From: 40CM-4-69-5 sp036556905 | Lineage (GTDB): Bacteria > Methylomirabilota > Methylomirabilia > Rokubacteriales > CSP1-6 | Reading direction: 5' to 3' | Assembly: GCA_036556905.1 (NCBI GenBank) | Contig: DATBIM010000166.1 | Location: 6,378-70,377, forward strand | DNA length: 64,000 nucleotides | Shown: one piece after another, positions 10,915 to 19,402 of the stretch | Position numbering within the stretch: position 1 is the first letter of the stretch | Layout: every line of letters begins with the position of its first letter | Notes under the pieces: generated by a model | Database searches by the model: none | Seen by the model: only the letters and a program-made list of their open reading frames with translations | What the model was told of the DNA's origin: nothing | Translations under genes and position numbers: made by a program

Positions 10915-11669
10915 GCGCCGGGCCGGCCCGTCGATTCGTGCTGCCCCTGGGAGTGTTCGTGCTGCTGGTCGTGGTCTGGGAGGCCGCGGTGCCGCTGCTC
11001 GGCATCCAGCAGATCGTGCTGCCCCCGCCAAGCGGGATCGCGGTGACCATGGTGCAGACCGCCGGCCCCATCGCCTACCACGCGCGCCACACCCTGGCGA
11101 CTACCCTTATCGGCTTTGGCGTGGCGGTGGTGCTGGGACTGCTGCTGGGATTCGCCATCGGCGCCTTCTCCCTGTTCCACGACGCCCTCTACCCCCTGCT
11201 GGTCGGGTTCAACTCCATCCCCAAGGCCGCGGTGGTGCCGCTGCTGGTGATGTGGTTCGGCGTGGGGGCGGTGCCCGCCGTCCTCACCGCCTTCCTGCTC
11301 GCCTTCTTTCCGGTGGCCGTCAACGTGGCGGTCGGGCTGGCCACCCTAGAGGTGGAGCTGCGCGACGTGCTGCGGGCCCTGGGCGCGTCGCGCTGGCAGA
11401 TCTTCCGCAAGGTGGGGGTCCCCCGCACCATGCCCCTCTTCTTCGCCTCCCTCAAGGTCGCCGTCTCCTCGGCCTTCGTCGGCTCGGTGATCTCGGAGAC
11501 AGTGGCCTCCAACGCGGGCATCGGGTACCTCATGGCCGTGGCCGCCTCCGACTTCAACACGCGGTTGGCCTTCTGCGGGCTCTTCGTGCTGGCGACCCTG
11601 GGCGTCGTGCTCTATGGACTCTTCGCGGCCGTCGAGCGGCGGATGACGGCCTGGGCCTACGCCGAGTAA
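10911..11669 (+). CDS. ABC transporter permease
   Basis: This 252-residue inner-membrane protein has about six hydrophobic helices and the cytoplasmic EAA-type loop ELRDVLRALGASRWQIFRKVGVPRTMP, shortened here to its key part: LRALGASRWQIF then the conserved G-x-P. It completes the NMT1-type importer with the preceding two genes. ATG 10911 overlaps the ATPase stop by four bases. The stop is three bases before the start of puuD, so import and urate oxidation are probably co-expressed. Confidence 0.93.
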
Positions 11670-11672
11670 CCC

Positions 11673-12872
11673 GTGGACGCCTTCCTGCTGGAGTGGCTTA
11701 ACCTCGCGCTGCGCTGGTTCCATCTCGTGGTGGCCATCGCCTGGATCGGCACCTCGCTGTACTTCATGTGGCTCGATGCCGCGCTCGAGCCCCCGGCGGC
11801 GGCGCGGCCCGGCCTGGACGGCGAGCTGTGGATGGTGCACAGCGGGGGCTTCTATCGCGTCGAAAAGCTCCGGCTCGGCCCCGGCGAGCTGCCGCGGGTC
11901 CTGCACTGGTTCCGCTGGGAGGCCGCGCTGACCGGGATCAGCGGCGTGCTCCTGCTCGTCGTCGTCTACTACCTGACCGGCGGCGTGTTCCTGGTCGATC
12001 CCAGCCCGGGCCGTCCCGGGCCGGCCGCGGCGACAGCCATCGGGCTTGGCCTGCTGGTGCTGGGCTGGCTCGTGTACGACCCGCTCTGGCGCTCGGCACT
12101 CGCCCGCGACCATCCGGCCGCGGCGACGGCACTCTCCTATCTTCTCCTGGTCGGCGCCGGCTGGGCCGCCACGCGCCTGCTCAGTGGCCGCGCCGCCTTC
12201 CTGCACGTCGGCGCGATGCTAGGCACGCTGATGGTGGCCAACGTCTGGATGCACATCGTGCCGGCCCAGCGGGAGATGATCGCCGCGACCCGGGCCGGTC
12301 GGACTCCGGCCTCTGGCCTCGGCCAGCACGCCAAGCGGCGCTCCGCGCACAACAGCTACATGACCTTCCCGGTGATCTTCATGATGGTGAGCAACCACTA
12401 CCCGAGCCTCTACGGCCACCGGCTGAACTGGCTCATCCTGGCCCTGCTGATCGTGGTCGGCGGCGGGATCCGGCACGCCATGATCGCGCTGGAGCACCGC
12501 CGAACGGCCCACTGGCCGTGGGCGCCGGTGGCGGCGTCGTTCCTGGCGCTCCTCTACCTCTCCTGGCCGACCCGGCCGCCGGGGACGCCCGGAGCGGGTC
12601 TCTCGCCCCCCATACCGTTCTCGGTGGCGCGAGGCATCGTCGACCTCCGCTGCGCGAGTTGCCACTCCGCGCGCCCCACCGACGACGTATTCCGCACCGC
12701 CCCCAACGGCGTGACCTTCGACGCGCCCGACAGCATTCGTCAGCGCGCGGACGTCATCAAGCTGCGGACGGTCACGACCCCCACGATGCCACCCGGTAAC
12801 AAGACCGCCATGACGGATGAGGAGCGCCAGCTCCTCGGCCGCTGGATCGACGCCGGCGCTCGCCTCGACTGA
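11673..12872 (+). CDS. puuD: Membrane urate hydroxylase with cytochrome c domain (PuuD)
   Basis: This 399-residue protein begins with about eight transmembrane helices containing conserved histidines (RWFHLVVAIAWIG, LHWFRWEA, NVWMHIVPAQ, SAHNSYMTFPVIFMMVSNHY). It ends in a small cytochrome c domain with the haem motif CASCH near residue 330 and a likely axial Met in TPTMPPGNKTAM. This architecture is that of PuuD, which oxidises urate to 5-hydroxyisourate and passes electrons to a cytochrome instead of making hydrogen peroxide. The start is GTG 11673, three bases after the permease. Together with the molybdenum hydroxylase it would give hypoxanthine/xanthine to urate to hydroxyisourate. The genes for the next steps (uraH, uraD, allantoinase) are not in the window. 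Confidence 0.9.
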   Translation: MDAFLLEWLNLALRWFHLVVAIAWIGTSLYFMWLDAALEPPAAARPGLDGELWMVHSGGFYRVEKLRLGPGELPRVLHWFRWEAALTGISGVLLLVVVYYLTGGVFLVDPSPGRPGPAAATAIGLGLLVLGWLVYDPLWRSALARDHPAAATALSYLLLVGAGWAATRLLSGRAAFLHVGAMLGTLMVANVWMHIVPAQREMIAATRAGRTPASGLGQHAKRRSAHNSYMTFPVIFMMVSNHYPSLYGHRLNWLILALLIVVGGGIRHAMIALEHRRTAHWPWAPVAASFLALLYLSWPTRPPGTPGAGLSPPIPFSVARGIVDLRCASCHSARPTDDVFRTAPNGVTFDAPDSIRQRADVIKLRTVTTPTMPPGNKTAMTDEERQLLGRWIDAGARLD

Positions 12873-12917
12873 GCCGAACGCGTCTGCCCGTCTCTTCCGG
12901 CGGGCGCCCGTGAGGCT

Positions 12918-13313
<396 letters not shown>

Positions 13314-13324
13314 GATCGCTCTCC

Positions 13325-13621
13325 CTAGCCGCCGGCCATGGCCCCCACAACCAGGAACGGCTCGGCCCCGCGGGAGACTGCCTCAGGCAGCGGGGCGTCC
13401 GGGGCGTCGTGGGACAGATCCTGCTCACAGGCGAAGAAGCGCACGAACGCTCGGCGCTGATGGGTGACGTGGTCGCGGATCGTCCCCCGCAGCATCGGAT
13501 AGCGGGCCTCGAGCGCGTCGAGCACCGCGCGCTGGGTCGCCTGGCCCGCGACGGCGAGCAGCACCTCGCCGTCGACGTGGGCGAGCGTGCGGAGGTGGGC
13601 GGGCAGCACGACCCGGATCAT
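13325..13621 (-). CDS. MoaD/ThiS-like ubiquitin-fold sulfur-carrier protein
   Basis: This 98-residue protein starts MIRVVLPAHLRTLA and ends in a C-terminal Gly-Gly (VVGAMAGG), the hallmark of MoaD/ThiS sulfur carriers activated at that end by adenylation. The middle, AVLDALEARYPMLRGTI, matches the MoaD helix. ATG 13621 overlaps the stop of the beta-propeller gene (ATGA). Since no molybdopterin biosynthesis genes are nearby, it may act with the propeller neighbour rather than as the true MoaD. Confidence 0.82.
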   Translation of the reverse strand: MIRVVLPAHLRTLAHVDGEVLLAVAGQATQRAVLDALEARYPMLRGTIRDHVTHQRRAFVRFFACEQDLSHDAPDAPLPEAVSRGAEPFLVVGAMAGG

Positions 13622-14733
13622 GGCAACGTCTGGACCTCGACGGACACGACAGACGGGAGATCCCGGACGATGGGGGCCCAGCTGTCCCCGGCGCTGGCCG
13701 ACACGTAGACCTGCCCCCCGGTGGTGCCGAAGTACACGCCGCAAGGATCCAGCGCATCAACAGCCATCGCATCGCGCAACACATTGACGTAGCAGTCGCG
13801 TTGGGGCAGCCCGCGGGTGAGCGGCTCCCACTCGTTGCCGCCCGTCCGGCTGCGATACACCCGCAGCTTCCCGTCAGGCGGATAGTGCTCCGAGTCGCTC
13901 TTGATCGGCACGACATAGATGGTATCGGGCTCGTGCGTGTGCACGTCGATGGGGAACCCGAAATCGCTCGGCAAGCTCCCGCCCACGTCGCGCCACGACT
14001 CTCCGGCGTCGTCGCTGCGCATGACGTCCCAGTGTTTCTGCATGAACAGCACGCCCGGACGCGTGGGGTGCATCGCGATGCGGTGCACGCAGTGGCCGAC
14101 CTCGGCCGTGGGGTTGGGGATGCCTTCCGACCGCAGGCCGCGGTTCATCGGCCGCCACGTCTTGCCCGCGTCGTCGCTCCGGAACACGCCCGCCGCCGAG
14201 ATGGCGATGAAGATCCGCCCGGGGTGGCGGGGGTCCAGGAGGATCGTGTGCAGGCACATCCCTCCCGCTCCCGGCTGCCAGGTGGAGGCCGAGCCGTGGC
14301 CGCGCAGTCCGGGGAGCTCCTGCCAGGTCTGGCCGCCGTCGATCGAGCGGAACAACGCGGCGTCTTCCACTCCGGCGTAGACGGTATCGGGATCGGTCAG
14401 CGCGGGCTCGAGGTGCCAGACTCGAGCGAACTCCCAGGGGTGCGGCGTGCCGTCGTACCACTGGTGGGTGCCGGTAGCGCCGTCGTACACGAACTTGTTC
14501 CCCACCGGCTCCCACGTCCGGCCGCCATCGCTGGAGCGCTGGATCTGCTGGCCAAACCAGCCGCTGGACTGCGACGCATACAGCCGATTCGGATCAGCCG
14601 GAGATCCCTTGAGGTGGTAGATCTCCCAGCCTCCGAAGTGGGGGCCACTGACGTCCCACCGCTCACGCGTTCCGTCCGACGTCAGCACAAAGGCGCCCTT
14701 ACGTGTACCAACCAGCACCCGTACGCTACTCAT
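13618..14733 (-). CDS. BNR/Asp-box beta-propeller protein (sialidase-like fold)
   Basis: This 371-residue protein carries repeated Asp-box motifs (SSDGGRTW, SIDGGQTW, SDDAGKTW, SDDAGESW and weaker late copies SRTGGNEW and SASAGDSW), giving a roughly six-bladed propeller. Such proteins are annotated as sialidase or photosystem-stability-like, but the sialidase arginine triad cannot be recognised here. There is no signal peptide, so it is probably cytoplasmic. It starts with ATG 14733 behind AAGGAG, three bases after the DGPF gene. It overlaps the MoaD-like gene, so the two proteins are likely made in step. Confidence 0.85.
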   Translation of the reverse strand: MSSVRVLVGTRKGAFVLTSDGTRERWDVSGPHFGGWEIYHLKGSPADPNRLYASQSSGWFGQQIQRSSDGGRTWEPVGNKFVYDGATGTHQWYDGTPHPWEFARVWHLEPALTDPDTVYAGVEDAALFRSIDGGQTWQELPGLRGHGSASTWQPGAGGMCLHTILLDPRHPGRIFIAISAAGVFRSDDAGKTWRPMNRGLRSEGIPNPTAEVGHCVHRIAMHPTRPGVLFMQKHWDVMRSDDAGESWRDVGGSLPSDFGFPIDVHTHEPDTIYVVPIKSDSEHYPPDGKLRVYRSRTGGNEWEPLTRGLPQRDCYVNVLRDAMAVDALDPCGVYFGTTGGQVYVSASAGDSWAPIVRDLPSVVSVEVQTLP

Positions 14734-14736
14734 CGC

Positions 14737-15135
14737 CTACTCCTTCCTGAGCTTCGCACCCTTCACGGGCGCCTCGGGAGTCCCCGCGGGTAGGCCCGTG
14801 ATCTCCAGCACCGGACGGATCTCGACGGTCCCCCTGTGGGCCATGGGAACCCGGGCGGCGATGCCGATCGCCTGATCGAGATCCTGGGCGTCGATGAGGA
14901 AGTAGCCCCCCAGTTGCTCGCGTGTCTCCGCGAAGGGCCCGTCGGTCACGAGCCGCTTGCCGTTGCGCACCCGGACGCTGGTGGCCGTTCCCGTCGGGTG
15001 CAACGGGCTGGCGGCGAGATAGTGCCCGCTCGACTTGAGCTCGTGGGCGAGCCGCGTGGACTCCACGTAACACGCCGCGCGCTCGGGCTCGTTCAGCGCC
15101 GTTTCGTCACCGTAGATCAGCAGCAGGTATTTCAC
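14737..15135 (-). CDS. DGPF/YCII-family protein
   Basis: This 132-residue YCII-like protein begins MKYLLLIYGDE and contains the eponymous motif in VTDGPFAETREQLGGYFLID. DGPF proteins are ferredoxin-like alpha/beta folds commonly encoded beside ECF42 sigma factors, as here (the sigma gene is divergent). The start codon is GTG 15135, with GGGAGG about eight bases upstream. It is the first gene of the minus-strand operon that includes the propeller, MoaD-like and DoxX genes. Confidence 0.9.
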   Translation of the reverse strand: MKYLLLIYGDETALNEPERAACYVESTRLAHELKSSGHYLAASPLHPTGTATSVRVRNGKRLVTDGPFAETREQLGGYFLIDAQDLDQAIGIAARVPMAHRGTVEIRPVLEITGLPAGTPEAPVKGAKLRKE

Positions 15136-15353
15136 CGCGACGCCTCCCGACCTCCAGGTACCCCCATCCTACCGCTGCCGTCCAATGCCGCTCGAGCCCC
15201 CTCCTCGCTCCGTAGTCGAACGGACCGAGCCCAGATCGACATGGCGGCGAACACCCCCGCCCGGCCGGGCGTCGACCTCCTCCCTCCGATGGCTGGTCGG
15301 CGATGCCCGGCTCGGGTACGCTGGTCCGAGGCCTGGCGGAAGAGGTAGCGGAG
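15136..15353. other. Divergent intergenic region between DGPF operon and ECF42 sigma gene
   Basis: This 218-base gap holds the promoters of both divergent units. On the sigma side GAGG at 15342-15345 is a good ribosome site. I could not identify a convincing ECF-type -35/-10 pair by eye, although autoregulation by the sigma factor is expected for ECF42 loci. No RNA gene or repeat was seen. Confidence 0.5.
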
Positions 15354-16601
15354 ATGGCGGACGCGACTGAACGTGTGCGCGAGATGGTGGAAGCGGTCTA
15401 CCAGACCGACTCCCGCCGCGTCCTGGCCACCCTGATCCGCCTGCTCGGCGACTTCGACCTCGCCGAGGAGGCGCTACACGAGGCCTTCCGGGCCGCGCTG
15501 GAGCAGTGGCCGCGCGATGGGGTGCCGGCCAATCCCCGGGCCTGGCTGGTGTCGGCCGGACGCTTCAAGGCCATCGACGGCGTTCGCCGACGCGCTCGCT
15601 TCGAGGCGCTGGACACCCTCGCCGAGCCCGTCGACCCTGCCGTCGATGACACCGCGGCGCAGAACGGCGAGGGCATCGAGGACGACCGACTGCGCTTGAT
15701 CTTCACCTGTTGCCATCCCGCCCTGTCGCCGGAGGCCCAGATCGCCCTCACGCTGCGGGAGGTGTGCGGCCTCACGACCGAGGAGATTGCTCACGCCTTC
15801 CTCACCCCGGTGTCCACGCTCGCGCAGCGCATCGTGCGGGCCAAGGCCAAGATCCGCGACACCCGCATCCCCTATCAGGTGCCCGGGCCCGCCGATTTGC
15901 CTGATCGGCTGGACGCCGTGTTGAAGGTGATCTATCTCGTGTTCAACGAGGGCTACGCCGCCTCATCGGGTTCGTCGTTGACCCGGCACGATCTGTCGGG
16001 GGAGGCGATCCGTCTGGGGCGACTGCTCGTCGAGTTGCTGCCCGGGCCCGAGGCCCAGGGGCTGCTGGCGCTGATGCTGCTCCACGAATCGCGTCGTGCC
16101 GCGCGCACCTCCCGCGGGGGCGACCTGGTGCTGCTCGGCGACCAGGACCGCTCGCTCTGGAACCGGGGTCAGATCGCGGAGGGTCTGGCGCTGGTGGAAC
16201 GGGCGCTGACGTCGCGCCGATTCGGCCCGTACACGCTGCAGGCGGCGATCGCAGCAGTCCATGCCCGGGCGCCCAGTGCCGCCGCGACGGACTGGGCCCC
16301 GATCGTCGGGCTGTACGACGTGCTGGCGCGGGTCGATCCCTCACCCGTGATCGAGCTGAACCGAGCGGTGGCGGTGGCGATGCGCGATGGTCCGCTGGCG
16401 GGTCTGGCCCTCATCGACGCCATCCTGGCCCGTGGCGATCTGGGGGATTATCACCTGGCGCACTCCGCGCGGGCGGACCTGTGCCGGCGCCTGGGGCGGA
16501 CGGCAGAAGCCCGAGCCGCCTACGAACGGGCCCTCGGCCTCACGCGGCAGGAGCCGGAGCGGCGGTTTCTCGAGCGACGGCTGAATCAGCTGCTGGGGTG
16601 A
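15354..16601 (+). CDS. ECF42-like RNA polymerase sigma factor with C-terminal TPR-like extension
   Basis: This 415-residue protein starts with sigma region 2 (RVLATLIRLLGDFDLAEEAL, then PRAWLVSAGRFKAIDGVRR). Region 4 is a helix-turn-helix (ALTLREVCGLTTEEIAHAFL, then STLAQRIVRAKAKIR). A helical extension of about 220 residues follows (DUF6596/TPR type) with NEGYAASSG and VIELNRAVAVAM. This layout, with a DGPF gene alongside, is that of ECF42 sigma factors, which have no anti-sigma partner and may be controlled by the extension. I chose ATG 15354 over the farther ATG 15303 because of the Shine-Dalgarno and because region 2 begins soon after. Confidence 0.88.
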   Translation: MADATERVREMVEAVYQTDSRRVLATLIRLLGDFDLAEEALHEAFRAALEQWPRDGVPANPRAWLVSAGRFKAIDGVRRRARFEALDTLAEPVDPAVDDTAAQNGEGIEDDRLRLIFTCCHPALSPEAQIALTLREVCGLTTEEIAHAFLTPVSTLAQRIVRAKAKIRDTRIPYQVPGPADLPDRLDAVLKVIYLVFNEGYAASSGSSLTRHDLSGEAIRLGRLLVELLPGPEAQGLLALMLLHESRRAARTSRGGDLVLLGDQDRSLWNRGQIAEGLALVERALTSRRFGPYTLQAAIAAVHARAPSAAATDWAPIVGLYDVLARVDPSPVIELNRAVAVAMRDGPLAGLALIDAILARGDLGDYHLAHSARADLCRRLGRTAEARAAYERALGLTRQEPERRFLERRLNQLLG

Positions 16602-16609
16602 GCGAACGC

Positions 16610-17692
16610 TCAGGCATCGTCGGCAGCACGGCGCTCACCTGAGGACTCCCGGAACGAATCGAAGGTCACCGTCCGCGGTGCCTTGTCGGGCCGCCAGCGC
16701 AGGAACGTGGTGCCGTGGCGGAAGCGGTCGCCGCTCCAGTGGTCATAGCGCACCTCGCACACGAGCGCGGGCCTCAGCGGCTCCCACTGGCCCGAGCGCT
16801 CGCTGGCCCACCGGCTGGGCCCGCCCGGCGCATGTCCGGTGAACCCCGCTCCGCCGAGGAACGGGCGCAACGTGGGCAACAGCGTGGCGCGCTGGGCCGC
16901 GTTGAAGCTCGACGTGAAGCCCACGTGGTGAAGCCGGCCCTCGCCGTCGTAGAACCCGAGCAGCAATGAGCCGACCTGGCGCCCGTCCGCAGCGTAGCGG
17001 AAGCCCCCGACCACGCAATCCGCGGTCCGCATCCGCTTGACCTTCTGCATGGCCGTGCGCTCGCCGCTGGCGTAGGCGGCCGCGGCACGCTTGGCGATCA
17101 CCCCATCCAGCTTCAGCGCGCCGGGGTCCCGCAACCAGGCCTCGGCTAGGGTACGATCGGTCGTCGCGGGAGAAAGTCGGACCCTCCCCTCGGCCTCCAG
17201 GTACTTCTCGGCGAAGCTCTCCAGGCGGCTCCGGCGCTCGGCCAGCGGAAGCTCGACCAGCGTGTCCCCGCCCTCGTCGACGAGGAGGTCGAAGGCGAGG
17301 AGCAGGCCCGGGGTCTCCGCCGCCAGCCGTTGGATCCGGCTCGCCGCGGGATGCAGGCGCTGCAGCAGATCGTCGAAGGAGAACCCACTGTCGGTGGGCA
17401 CGAGGAGCTCACCGTCGAGCACGAACCGCCGGGCCGGCAGGCGGACGAGCGCGGCCACGATCTCGGGGAAATAGCGGGCCAGCGGCTGGCCAGCCTTGGA
17501 CTGCAGCGCCACCGTCTCGCTGTCCCGATAGGCCAGGCACCGGAAGCCATCCCACTTGGGCTCGAACACCCAGCCCTCCCCGGCGGGCAGGGCTTCCACC
17601 AGCCTCGCCTCCATGGGCGGGAACGGGGGCGTGATGGGCAAGCTCAGCGCCGGCCATCGGGCAGCCGCGCGAGGCTCGGCGGGCCGCCTCAT
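16610..17692 (-). CDS. ligD: ATP-dependent DNA ligase, LigD ligase domain
   Basis: This 360-residue stand-alone ligase corresponds to the ligase domain of LigD. The nucleotidyl lysine is in EPKWDGFR (motif I), followed by FVLDGELL (motif III), LLLAFDLL (motif IIIa), DGVIAKR (motif IV) and MQKVKRMRT (motif V). The C-terminal OB domain includes VGFTSSFN and CEVRYDHW. LigD seals double-strand breaks in bacterial end joining. Here it is a separate polypeptide, its ATG overlapping the polymerase stop (ATGA). No phosphoesterase domain and no Ku gene lie in the window. Confidence 0.9.
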   Translation of the reverse strand: MRRPAEPRAAARWPALSLPITPPFPPMEARLVEALPAGEGWVFEPKWDGFRCLAYRDSETVALQSKAGQPLARYFPEIVAALVRLPARRFVLDGELLVPTDSGFSFDDLLQRLHPAASRIQRLAAETPGLLLAFDLLVDEGGDTLVELPLAERRSRLESFAEKYLEAEGRVRLSPATTDRTLAEAWLRDPGALKLDGVIAKRAAAAYASGERTAMQKVKRMRTADCVVGGFRYAADGRQVGSLLLGFYDGEGRLHHVGFTSSFNAAQRATLLPTLRPFLGGAGFTGHAPGGPSRWASERSGQWEPLRPALVCEVRYDHWSGDRFRHGTTFLRWRPDKAPRTVTFDSFRESSGERRAADDA

Positions 17693-18678
17693 CCGAGTCG
17701 ACTCAGCTCGAAGCGGCCCCGCCTGGCCAGGACGGGAGCCCACAGATCACCGACCCTGGCCAGCCGTGTCCGCACGTTGTCGACGCGGAAGTCCTCGATG
17801 CTCACGCCAGCGGCGAGCTCGTCCCAGGTCACAGGCGTAGACACGCAGGCCCGCGGGTGCGGTCGCACCGAGTAGACGGAGGCCAGCGTGCGTCCCCAGG
17901 CGTTCTGGTTGTAGTCGACGAGCACCCGCCCGGCCGGGCGGCGGGCCACTCGGTACTCCGCCGTCATCAGCTTCGGATGCCGGCCCGCCAACTCCTGGGC
18001 CACCGTCTTGGCGACCTCCCACACCTCCTTCTGCCGTGGCCCCCGCACGATCGGCACGTAAACGTGGAGTCCCTTGGAGCCAGTGGTCTTGACGTAGGTG
18101 GGCATGCCGAGTGAGCCCAGCACCTCGCGGAGGACCAGAGCCGTCTCGATCACCTGGGGAAAGGACGCCGTGCCGGGGTCGAGGTCGAAGTGCAGCCAGT
18201 CCGGCCGGTCCACGTCGTCGCAGCGGGCGTACCAGGGATTGAGGTCGATGCATCCGAGGTTGACCACCCAGAGCAGCGCCGGCAGATCTTGAATGAGCGG
18301 AAAGTCGATGACGCTGCCGGAGCCGTGGGCGATGCCGCACGTCTGGATCCAGTCGGGCCGCGGCACCGGAGCCCGCTTCATGAAGAACGAGGGCCCCGAG
18401 GCCCCGTCGGGATAGCGGCGCATCACCATGGCCCGGTCGCGCACGTGGGGAAGCAGGAGCGAGGCGACGTCGGCGTAGTATTGCAGGAGATCGCCCTTGG
18501 TGATCCCGAGCTCGGGCCAGAACGGCTTTCTCAGGTTCGTGAGGCGCACCTGGCGTGAGCCCGCCTCGAGCACCACGCTGTCGCGGTCCCCCGGGATTGC
18601 CGGCGGGCCAGCCGGCCCCCGGCGCCCGGTTCCCGGACGCCGCGGGGGATGCGAGCCGCCGGCGGCGACCCGGCTCAT
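17689..18678 (-). CDS. ligD: LigD-type primase-polymerase
   Basis: This 329-residue protein is the AEP polymerase part of LigD. It begins its domain near residue 45 with VRLTNLRKPFWPELGITKGD and carries the metal-binding FDLDPG (motif I), the TTGSKGLHVYVP substrate motif II, and VDYNQNAWGRT (motif III Asp). Such polymerases fill gaps and add ribonucleotides during end joining. The first roughly 40 residues are rich in Pro, Arg and Gly and probably disordered. ATG 18678 overlaps the stop of the unknown upstream gene; the open frame farther upstream is not coding. Confidence 0.9.
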   Translation of the reverse strand: MSRVAAGGSHPPRRPGTGRRGPAGPPAIPGDRDSVVLEAGSRQVRLTNLRKPFWPELGITKGDLLQYYADVASLLLPHVRDRAMVMRRYPDGASGPSFFMKRAPVPRPDWIQTCGIAHGSGSVIDFPLIQDLPALLWVVNLGCIDLNPWYARCDDVDRPDWLHFDLDPGTASFPQVIETALVLREVLGSLGMPTYVKTTGSKGLHVYVPIVRGPRQKEVWEVAKTVAQELAGRHPKLMTAEYRVARRPAGRVLVDYNQNAWGRTLASVYSVRPHPRACVSTPVTWDELAAGVSIEDFRVDNVRTRLARVGDLWAPVLARRGRFELSRLG

Positions 18679-19325
18679 CGGGACCCTCCCGCCGGTCCAG
18701 GCCCGAGCGGCGCGAGCCGGGGCGGCCGCGGCCCGTGAACGACGGACCCGATCACGGGGGTGTACTCGAGCTCCTGCCGGGCGGCGACGCAGCGGAGCAG
18801 GAGACCACCCCGGCTCATGTCGCCGCGACCCACGAAGGCGAGGGGGAACTTGAGGCGGTCGCCAAAGACGGTGGAGAGGACCTCCACGTATTTCGGTGAC
18901 GCCACGCTGCCCAGCAGCACGACGTCGCAGGCCGGCCCGATTCGCCGGCGGACCCGGTGACACGCGTCCAGCAACGGACGGCGGAAGCTGGATCGGGCAG
19001 GATCCACCTCGACCCGGGCGAACGCCTGCAGCGTGCGAAGGGTCACCGACGCCGAGGGGCTGTGCAGCCCGGCGCCCGGCGTGATCACGAACACACCTTC
19101 GCCGGTCAGGCGGCACCCGGGATCGGGAGCCGCGGCGAACGCCCGCGCATAGGCGAGTTTGCCGCGGAAGTAGAGCCCACTCATGAAGCTGAAGACTTCA
19201 CCGAGCGGGGCTCCCTCCCGGCCACGCAGCCGGCGGGCCAGATCGAACGAGGCTCCGGCGCGCATCACCATCTGCGCCCGCACTCCTGCGCAGTTCGCCG
19301 GCGAGAGGAGAAACACGTGCGCCAT
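18675..19325 (-). CDS. Uncharacterised protein coupled to split LigD
   Basis: I do not recognise a named function for this 216-residue protein. It begins MAHVFLLSPANCAGVRAQMV and contains FSFMSGLYFRGKLAYARAFA, VFVITPGAGL, CDVVLLGSVASPKYVEVL and FVGRGDMSRGGLLLR, which read like conserved blocks of a globular alpha/beta protein. It has no signal peptide or membrane helix and no Ku-like beta-barrel features. It starts the operon and overlaps the polymerase gene by four bases (ATGA), so it is probably co-translated with the end-joining enzymes. A role in DNA end processing is only an inference from position. Confidence 0.75.
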   Translation of the reverse strand: MAHVFLLSPANCAGVRAQMVMRAGASFDLARRLRGREGAPLGEVFSFMSGLYFRGKLAYARAFAAAPDPGCRLTGEGVFVITPGAGLHSPSASVTLRTLQAFARVEVDPARSSFRRPLLDACHRVRRRIGPACDVVLLGSVASPKYVEVLSTVFGDRLKFPLAFVGRGDMSRGGLLLRCVAARQELEYTPVIGSVVHGPRPPRLAPLGPGPAGGSR

Positions 19326-19385
19326 GCCGCTGATCTCGATCGCATTCTACATGTCGGGCGGGAGCTCGTGGCTCGGTCGGGCTGT

Positions 19386-19393
19386 GCTATCGT
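19386..19393 (+). promoter_or_regulatory. Possible -10 box of the ureide operon
   Basis: GCTATCGT here includes TATCGT (19388-19393, four matches to TATAAT), preceded by TGC to give a TGn extended -10. It ends nine bases before the TTG start at 19403, implying a leaderless or nearly leaderless message. No -35 box is obvious. Confidence 0.35.
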
Positions 19394-19402
19394 CGCGACG
19401 GC

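Noticed and set aside
12887..12906. Terminator hairpin between puuD and doxX
   Set aside because: Only five base pairs (GCCCG/CGGGC) without a T tract; such short stems are expected by chance at this GC content.
18675..19325. Ku end-joining protein by position next to LigD
   Set aside because: The sequence has none of the Ku landmarks and is too short; it is a different, unnamed family.
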